Positions 52,105-55,487 of a stretch of 55,487 nt of DNA are shown in pieces. The notes under the pieces are model-generated. The model was not told where the DNA came from, made no database searches, and saw nothing but the letters and a program-made list of their open reading frames with translations. Positions within the stretch are counted from its first letter, which is position 1; each line of letters opens with the position of its first letter. The position numbers were made by a program, and so were the translations under genes. Origin of the DNA: Mesostigma viride (Eukaryota > Streptophyta > Mesostigmatophyceae > Mesostigmatales > Mesostigmataceae); assembly GCA_009746045.1 (NCBI GenBank), contig RPFO01001086.1, positions 1 to 55,487 on the forward strand, written 5' to 3'.

Positions 52105-54537
52105 ATGCCGAATCCCGGCAAACGATCAGGGTCGCAGCGGTCACGGCGACTTAAGGAGACATCCGCTGCGTGGTTAGGCACCGATTTTGAGGCAGCAGCA
52201 ACGCCGCAACGCAGGGGCAGGGGGCGCCCTCGCGGCTCGACGAAAGAGAAAGGGCCAGGTCGGCGGCGCACACAGTCGAATAAAAAGACGCGCAAGGCAT
52301 CAATTACAAGCGTCAGCCCAGCAACACCAGCAACTGGATCGACCCCTGGCAGCGAGGGTGGTGCGCCAGTAACGCCGTCGAGCAGTGGGCGCAAAAGAAA
52401 GGCACCGGAGTTGTATGGTCCATCGCCCAAGAAGGTGGACGGGCGAGGCCATCACGCCAAGGTACACACCTCGCATCAAACTGTGCCTGCCCCTGCTCGC
52501 GGCCAGCCGTTTGAGATGCCTCGTTTGCTGGTGGATGCCCACAACCTTGAGGCCATTCTTGGTGCCATGGCATGCCCCTCTTGCAAGCTGTGCACTGTCA
52601 AGATAGGAGAACCAGAGCTGCACGCGACTGCTGATCGTGGCAGCCCATCTTCTGTAGTGCTTTGGTGCACTAATAGCAGCTGCACGGGGGTAGATGGCGG
52701 GCCATGGTGGTGTACCAAAGACATCCTCTCCCCTAATTCTGACCTGAGGCCGGGTGTGGATCGCAACATGCTCAACAGCCTCATGGCAGTGGCTGGGGTG
52801 TTGTTTGGTATCAGCCAGCCCGTGCTTGTGCGGCTAGCCACGCTCCTAGGGCTGAGGTGCACCACTGGGCATAGCACGTGGCGCAAGGATGTCGCAGCTG
52901 CCACGTCTATTGTCAAGGAGCACCTGCATGATCAGCTAATGGAGAATAGGGAGACGGTGCGGGCATGGGAGCAGGAGCACAAGCGCTTTGATGTAGATGG
53001 GGAGGGGAGGCAGGGCTGCCGCCTGACGCTGGATGGGTCATGGCCCAACCGGGGTTTTGCATCCCCCTTTGGCCAGCAGTCGGTAATTCACGATGGCACT
53101 GGGCTGTGTGTGGGCCACCATGTCTCTGGCAAGTGGTGTCAGGTCTGCGAGGTGGCCAGCAAGGCAGGCAAGGAGCCCGGGCCCCATGTGTGCTATCTCA
53201 ACCACACAGGCAGCAGTAGAAGCATGGAAGGGGAGGGGGCTGTCTTCTTGCTGCGTGACCTGGCATCCACGGTTGCAGGCATCAGCACGGGGCAGGTGGT
53301 GCACAGGGAGGAGGGGGCAGCAGGGGAGGAGGGGGCAGCAGGGGAGGAGGGGGCAGGAGGGGAGAAGGAGGTGCTGCCAAAGCCAATGGCACAACGCTTG
53401 TACGCTGCTGAGGTGGTTAGCGATGGTGACACCACCTGGTTTGCACGGGTCAAAGAGGACGAGTTCCTCGCAGAGGCAGGCCTCATCCCCGAGAAGAAGG
53501 AAGACATCAATCACTTGGGGGGGTGTTTGTACAATGCACTGACTAAGCTCAAGAAGGAGCACCTGGGCAAGCTCAGGGGGGTGCTAGATGACCCCACAGT
53601 GAACTCCATGTGTTATTCCTTCCGCACGTGCATCCATGCCAACGGGCACATGGGGGCAGTCCACCTCAAGGGGGCACTAGGCAACGCACTGCTGCACTAC
53701 TTTAACAAGCACGACGAGTGTGAGCAGTGGCCTAACTATGTGCGGCAAGCGGATCCAAGCCAGCCGCATGTTGAGCAGCAGTGGTGTGGCTCTGTGGTGG
53801 GGGACACAACGCCCGGGTGGGGTGGGACCACGTGGCTGCCCGTCGCTGCGAGCACGCCGCAGGGGGTGACGGTGGATGTGCTGGGGCTGGTCAAGGCTGT
53901 CTGGGCCAAGTACACCACGATGGAGATTCTAGAGGCCTGCACCCACGATGCCAGCAGCAACAGGAATGAGTTCCTGCACTCCCAGCAGATCAGGGCTGTC
54001 CCCGGTGGGAAGGGCGGGTTTGGGGCAGGGCTGTACCCAGGTGCATGCGCGGTGGGCATACTGCACGTGCAGCACGGTGAACAGTGGTGGCTAGAGGATG
54101 CAGAGGAACTGGGTGTGACAGTGACCCCCGCTGTCGAGGCGCAGCTGGGGACCATCATCACCAAGAGGGAGTGGCAGCAGCAGCTCAAGGGGCAGCATGA
54201 CTGGAAGCGGCGCAAGATGAAAAGGAAGTTAGAGAAGAAGAAAAGGCACTGGAAGGAGGGCAAGCAGGACCGGTGCACATACAGCAAGGGGGTGCACTAT
54301 GAGGAGGGGGGGGCAGGGGATGAGGATGGGGATGACATGGATGTTGATGCTAGACTGTGCATGTTCTGCGGTGGCCCCACACACACAACTCACAACCCCT
54401 TCCTCATCTGTGGTGGCACCGATTGTGTGCAGGGGGCCCACATGCTGTGCACCGGTCTCACCCTCGAAAGTGTGCCAAAGGGGGAGTGGTACTGCCAGGA
54501 CTGCGACCCTGGGGAGGCCTTTAGTGATGATGAATGA
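52105..54537 (+). CDS. Kolobok/Mutator-like DDE transposase with AT-hook and PHD finger
   Basis: 810 intact codons. An AT-hook (RRGRGRPRGSTKEKG) at about 31-45. Zinc-type CPSCKLC and CTNSSC at 152-198. A catalytic-type region at about 300-560: LTLDGSWPNRGFAS, KWCQVCEVA, CYLNHTGSSRSMEGEGA, VSDGDTTWFARV, INHLGGCLYNAL. This order (D-G-S-W, C-x2-C, G-S-S-x-x-M-E, D-G-D, N-H) is that of the eukaryotic Mutator-like/Kolobok transposase domain. The C-terminal PHD finger CMFCGG...CGGTDC...HMLC...WYCQDC is at about 751-800. It would cut and reinsert elements with matching ends; the PHD finger could read histone tails. The frame is intact, unlike its neighbours, which suggests recent arrival. Confidence 0.75.
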   Translation: MPNPGKRSGSQRSRRLKETSAAWLGTDFEAAATPQRRGRGRPRGSTKEKGPGRRRTQSNKKTRKASITSVSPATPATGSTPGSEGGAPVTPSSSGRKRKAPELYGPSPKKVDGRGHHAKVHTSHQTVPAPARGQPFEMPRLLVDAHNLEAILGAMACPSCKLCTVKIGEPELHATADRGSPSSVVLWCTNSSCTGVDGGPWWCTKDILSPNSDLRPGVDRNMLNSLMAVAGVLFGISQPVLVRLATLLGLRCTTGHSTWRKDVAAATSIVKEHLHDQLMENRETVRAWEQEHKRFDVDGEGRQGCRLTLDGSWPNRGFASPFGQQSVIHDGTGLCVGHHVSGKWCQVCEVASKAGKEPGPHVCYLNHTGSSRSMEGEGAVFLLRDLASTVAGISTGQVVHREEGAAGEEGAAGEEGAGGEKEVLPKPMAQRLYAAEVVSDGDTTWFARVKEDEFLAEAGLIPEKKEDINHLGGCLYNALTKLKKEHLGKLRGVLDDPTVNSMCYSFRTCIHANGHMGAVHLKGALGNALLHYFNKHDECEQWPNYVRQADPSQPHVEQQWCGSVVGDTTPGWGGTTWLPVAASTPQGVTVDVLGLVKAVWAKYTTMEILEACTHDASSNRNEFLHSQQIRAVPGGKGGFGAGLYPGACAVGILHVQHGEQWWLEDAEELGVTVTPAVEAQLGTIITKREWQQQLKGQHDWKRRKMKRKLEKKKRHWKEGKQDRCTYSKGVHYEEGGAGDEDGDDMDVDARLCMFCGGPTHTTHNPFLICGGTDCVQGAHMLCTGLTLESVPKGEWYCQDCDPGEAFSDDE

Positions 54538-55052
54538 GCTTTTTCCTAGTGTCTGGCGCTGCCACGTGGCAATCTAGGAATATCCATCAAATAGGGCTGC
54601 GCTTGTCAGAATGACCTGAAAATTTGGGGCTGCATGTCCCCCCCTCTCTAGTATTTGAATATATGATTTGGCACTATTGCATGTGTTTATGATTTGTTTT
54701 ATTTTTTTTTGTTTAAAAAAGGACCCTTTTTGCGGGAAAATCCATCAATGTGTCTAAACATCATTATTTTGTGCTCAAAATTAGGCAGGCTTTCTCAAAA
54801 GTGGGGGAACTATGCGGGAATATATGATTTGGTCCCAATATGTTTGCCCATTGTCCTAGGAAAAATGTGACTAAAGTAGCGTCTTTTTCTATTTTTAGCG
54901 CGTAACCGGTGTATGGTGGGGGCTAGTACCACCCCCAAGTGGCTGGAAAATTTTTTTTTTATCATATTTATGGTTCCCAACCATAATTGGATTTTTAGCA
55001 CATGCATAGGTATGGTTTCCAGAAAAGTGCCCTTTAGGCATATCCCCTCCCC
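54538..55052. other. 3' non-coding end of the Kolobok-like element
   Basis: No gene. ATATGATTTGG occurs twice (54660-54670 and 54821-54831), and short AT-rich subterminal repeats lead to the right inverted end. Confidence 0.5.
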
Positions 55053-55122
55053 TTAAGCATTATGACACCAAATTAGCTCGAAAATACGCGATCGGACGCC
55101 AAATTCGCGCGAAAAAAAGATA

Positions 55123-55195
55123 TCGGACGATTGAAACTAGCGTTTTTTTCTTGCAAAATGCGCCAAAAATGACCCCATTCCGCGTGGGACCACCC
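55123..55195 (-). repeat. right terminal inverted repeat of the 35-kb element
   Basis: 73 bp. It is the inverted copy of 19766-19829 with a 10-bp extra segment (GGCGCATTTT on the minus strand) between outer and inner blocks. Followed by GAGA 55196-55199. Confidence 0.85.
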
Positions 55196-55487
55196 GAGAT
55201 TGGTGTCGGATTCACACCGGATGAGCTGGCGCGGTTCAATGCCGTCCTGGAGAAGCGCACTACCCTTTTTGCGGACCGCACCCCCCAGTTCCCTCCCAAT
55301 CGATCGGTGTTGCACCGTGTCCAGCTCCAGGAGGGTTCCGGTCCTACCGTGTCCCCCATGTACCGCATGGGCCCAGTCGAGCTGGTGGAGCTCAAGAAGA
55401 TCCTCATTTCACTGCTCGACGCGGGGCTCATTGAACCAGCAACAGCCCCTTCTCAGCGGGCGTGTTGCTCGTTCCCAAGCCAGGAGG
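55196..55487 (+). CDS. gypsy copy B reverse transcriptase, N-terminal part (continues past window)
   Basis: The frame resumes at GAG (55196) as EIGVGFTPDELARFNAVL, then FADRTPQFPPNRSVLHRVQL and PMYRMGPVELVELKKIL, the standard Ty3/gypsy RT entry (YR.SP.E..EL...L..LL..G.I.PS). Near 55450 one base seems missing, since SAGVLLVPKPGG appears in the next frame. It is the downstream half of the pol gene whose upstream half ends at 19765. Confidence 0.78.

Larger units (their letters stand above)
51615..55052 (+). mobile_element. complete Kolobok-like DNA transposon (3.4 kb) with TTAA duplications
   Basis: TTAA at 51611-51614 and 55053-55056 flanks ends that read GGGGACGGGACATGCC (left) and GGGGAGGGGATATGCC (right, inverted), two mismatches in 16. 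It holds two plus-strand ORFs, the second an intact transposase. TTAA duplication is the rule for the Kolobok and piggyBac groups; the transposase type favours Kolobok. It lies between the last exon of the large gene and the right end of the 35-kb element. The other TIR-sharing copy is at 14389. Confidence 0.75.
19766..55195. mobile_element. 35.4-kb terminal-inverted-repeat element inserted in gypsy copy B
   Basis: The left end starts GGGTGGTCCCACGC and the right end is its inverted complement. The outer 24 bp are identical (19766-19789 and 55172-55195), and after a 10-bp length difference the match resumes over a further ~38 bp with one mismatch. The flanking bases are GAGA on both sides (19762-19765, 55196-55199). 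Joining the flanks across one GAGA keeps the gypsy pol frame open. Own content: a minus-strand DDE-type gene, a large plus-strand gene, repeat arrays and many 22-bp palindromes. Three younger transposons are nested inside. A 4-bp duplication is reported for superfamilies such as Sola; assignment is left open. Confidence 0.82.
14909..55487 (+). mobile_element. Ty3/gypsy LTR retrotransposon, copy B (partial, split by 35-kb insertion)
   Basis: Plus-strand element: 5' LTR 14909-15497, primer site, leader ORF, gag, protease to 19765, then RT from 55196 to the window end. Everything from 19766 to 55195 is an insertion. Its 3' part lies beyond the window, so neither the second LTR nor the target duplication can be seen. 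It inserted into the Kolobok-like element that had itself inserted into copy A. Confidence 0.8.

Noticed and set aside
54610-54655. Right end of the Kolobok-like element at GGGGCTGCATGTCCCCCC
   Set aside because: It resembles the end loosely, but has no TTAA; the better match with TTAA is at 55037-55056.
19766-55195. Integrated large DNA virus or Polinton/Maverick
   Set aside because: No family-B DNA polymerase, packaging ATPase, capsid protein or protein-primed polymerase was seen, the duplication is 4 bp and the ends are short.

Overview
The window looks like a repeat-rich nuclear region of a GC-rich, intron-bearing eukaryote. I favour a green-lineage alga, at moderate confidence. The reasons are spliceosomal introns with GTAYGT donors and TGCAG acceptors, Ty3/gypsy and copia-like LTR elements, LINEs with a restriction-like-endonuclease C-terminus, (CAG)n poly-Q gag proteins, and long G/C-rich micro- and minisatellites. 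I see no bacterial operon, rRNA gene, convincing tRNA gene or CRISPR array. Almost everything here is mobile DNA nested in mobile DNA.

Layout. (1) 1-14388: a minus-strand Ty3/gypsy element (copy A). It is split by a complete copia-like element (784-8233, 378/379-bp LTRs, 5-bp target duplication CCGAG) and by three LINE 3' fragments (about 10312-12935). Its 5' LTR is cut at a TTAA by the end of a Kolobok-like DNA transposon (14389-14908). (2) 14909-55487: a plus-strand gypsy element (copy B) with LTR, initiator-Met-like primer site, a small RNase-H1-N-terminal-domain (viroplasmin-like) ORF, poly-Q gag with zinc knuckle, protease, and the start of reverse transcriptase at the window end. (3) 19766-55195: between the protease and RT of copy B sits one 35.4-kb insertion. 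It is bounded by 64/73-bp imperfect terminal inverted repeats, with a perfect 24-bp outer part, and by a 4-bp duplication (GAGA). Ignoring the insertion and one GAGA leaves the gypsy reading frame open across the junction.

The 35-kb element is the centrepiece. Its own sequence carries two divergent, intron-containing genes. A minus-strand gene (about 26.3 to 21.5 kb) resembles a DDE transposase. A plus-strand gene (31.27 to 51.46 kb, nine proposed exons, roughly 2,400 codons) encodes a protein I do not recognise. Between them lie a ~3-kb array of 30-bp repeats, a shorter inverted array, and a cluster of 22-bp perfect palindromes. Variants of this palindrome sit in most introns of both genes but were not seen in the flanking retroelements or in the younger transposons nested inside. 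Those nested elements are an approximately 3.5-kb element (34.05-37.53 kb), an 8.2-kb element with 3-bp target duplication AAG (40743-48950), and a complete Kolobok-like element with TTAA duplications whose transposase has an AT-hook and a PHD finger (51615-55052).

Many ORFs are broken by single-base losses in G or C runs, in both retroelements and cargo. That pattern suggests either decay or uncorrected homopolymer errors in the assembly. All family calls are from motifs read by eye; no database search was possible.
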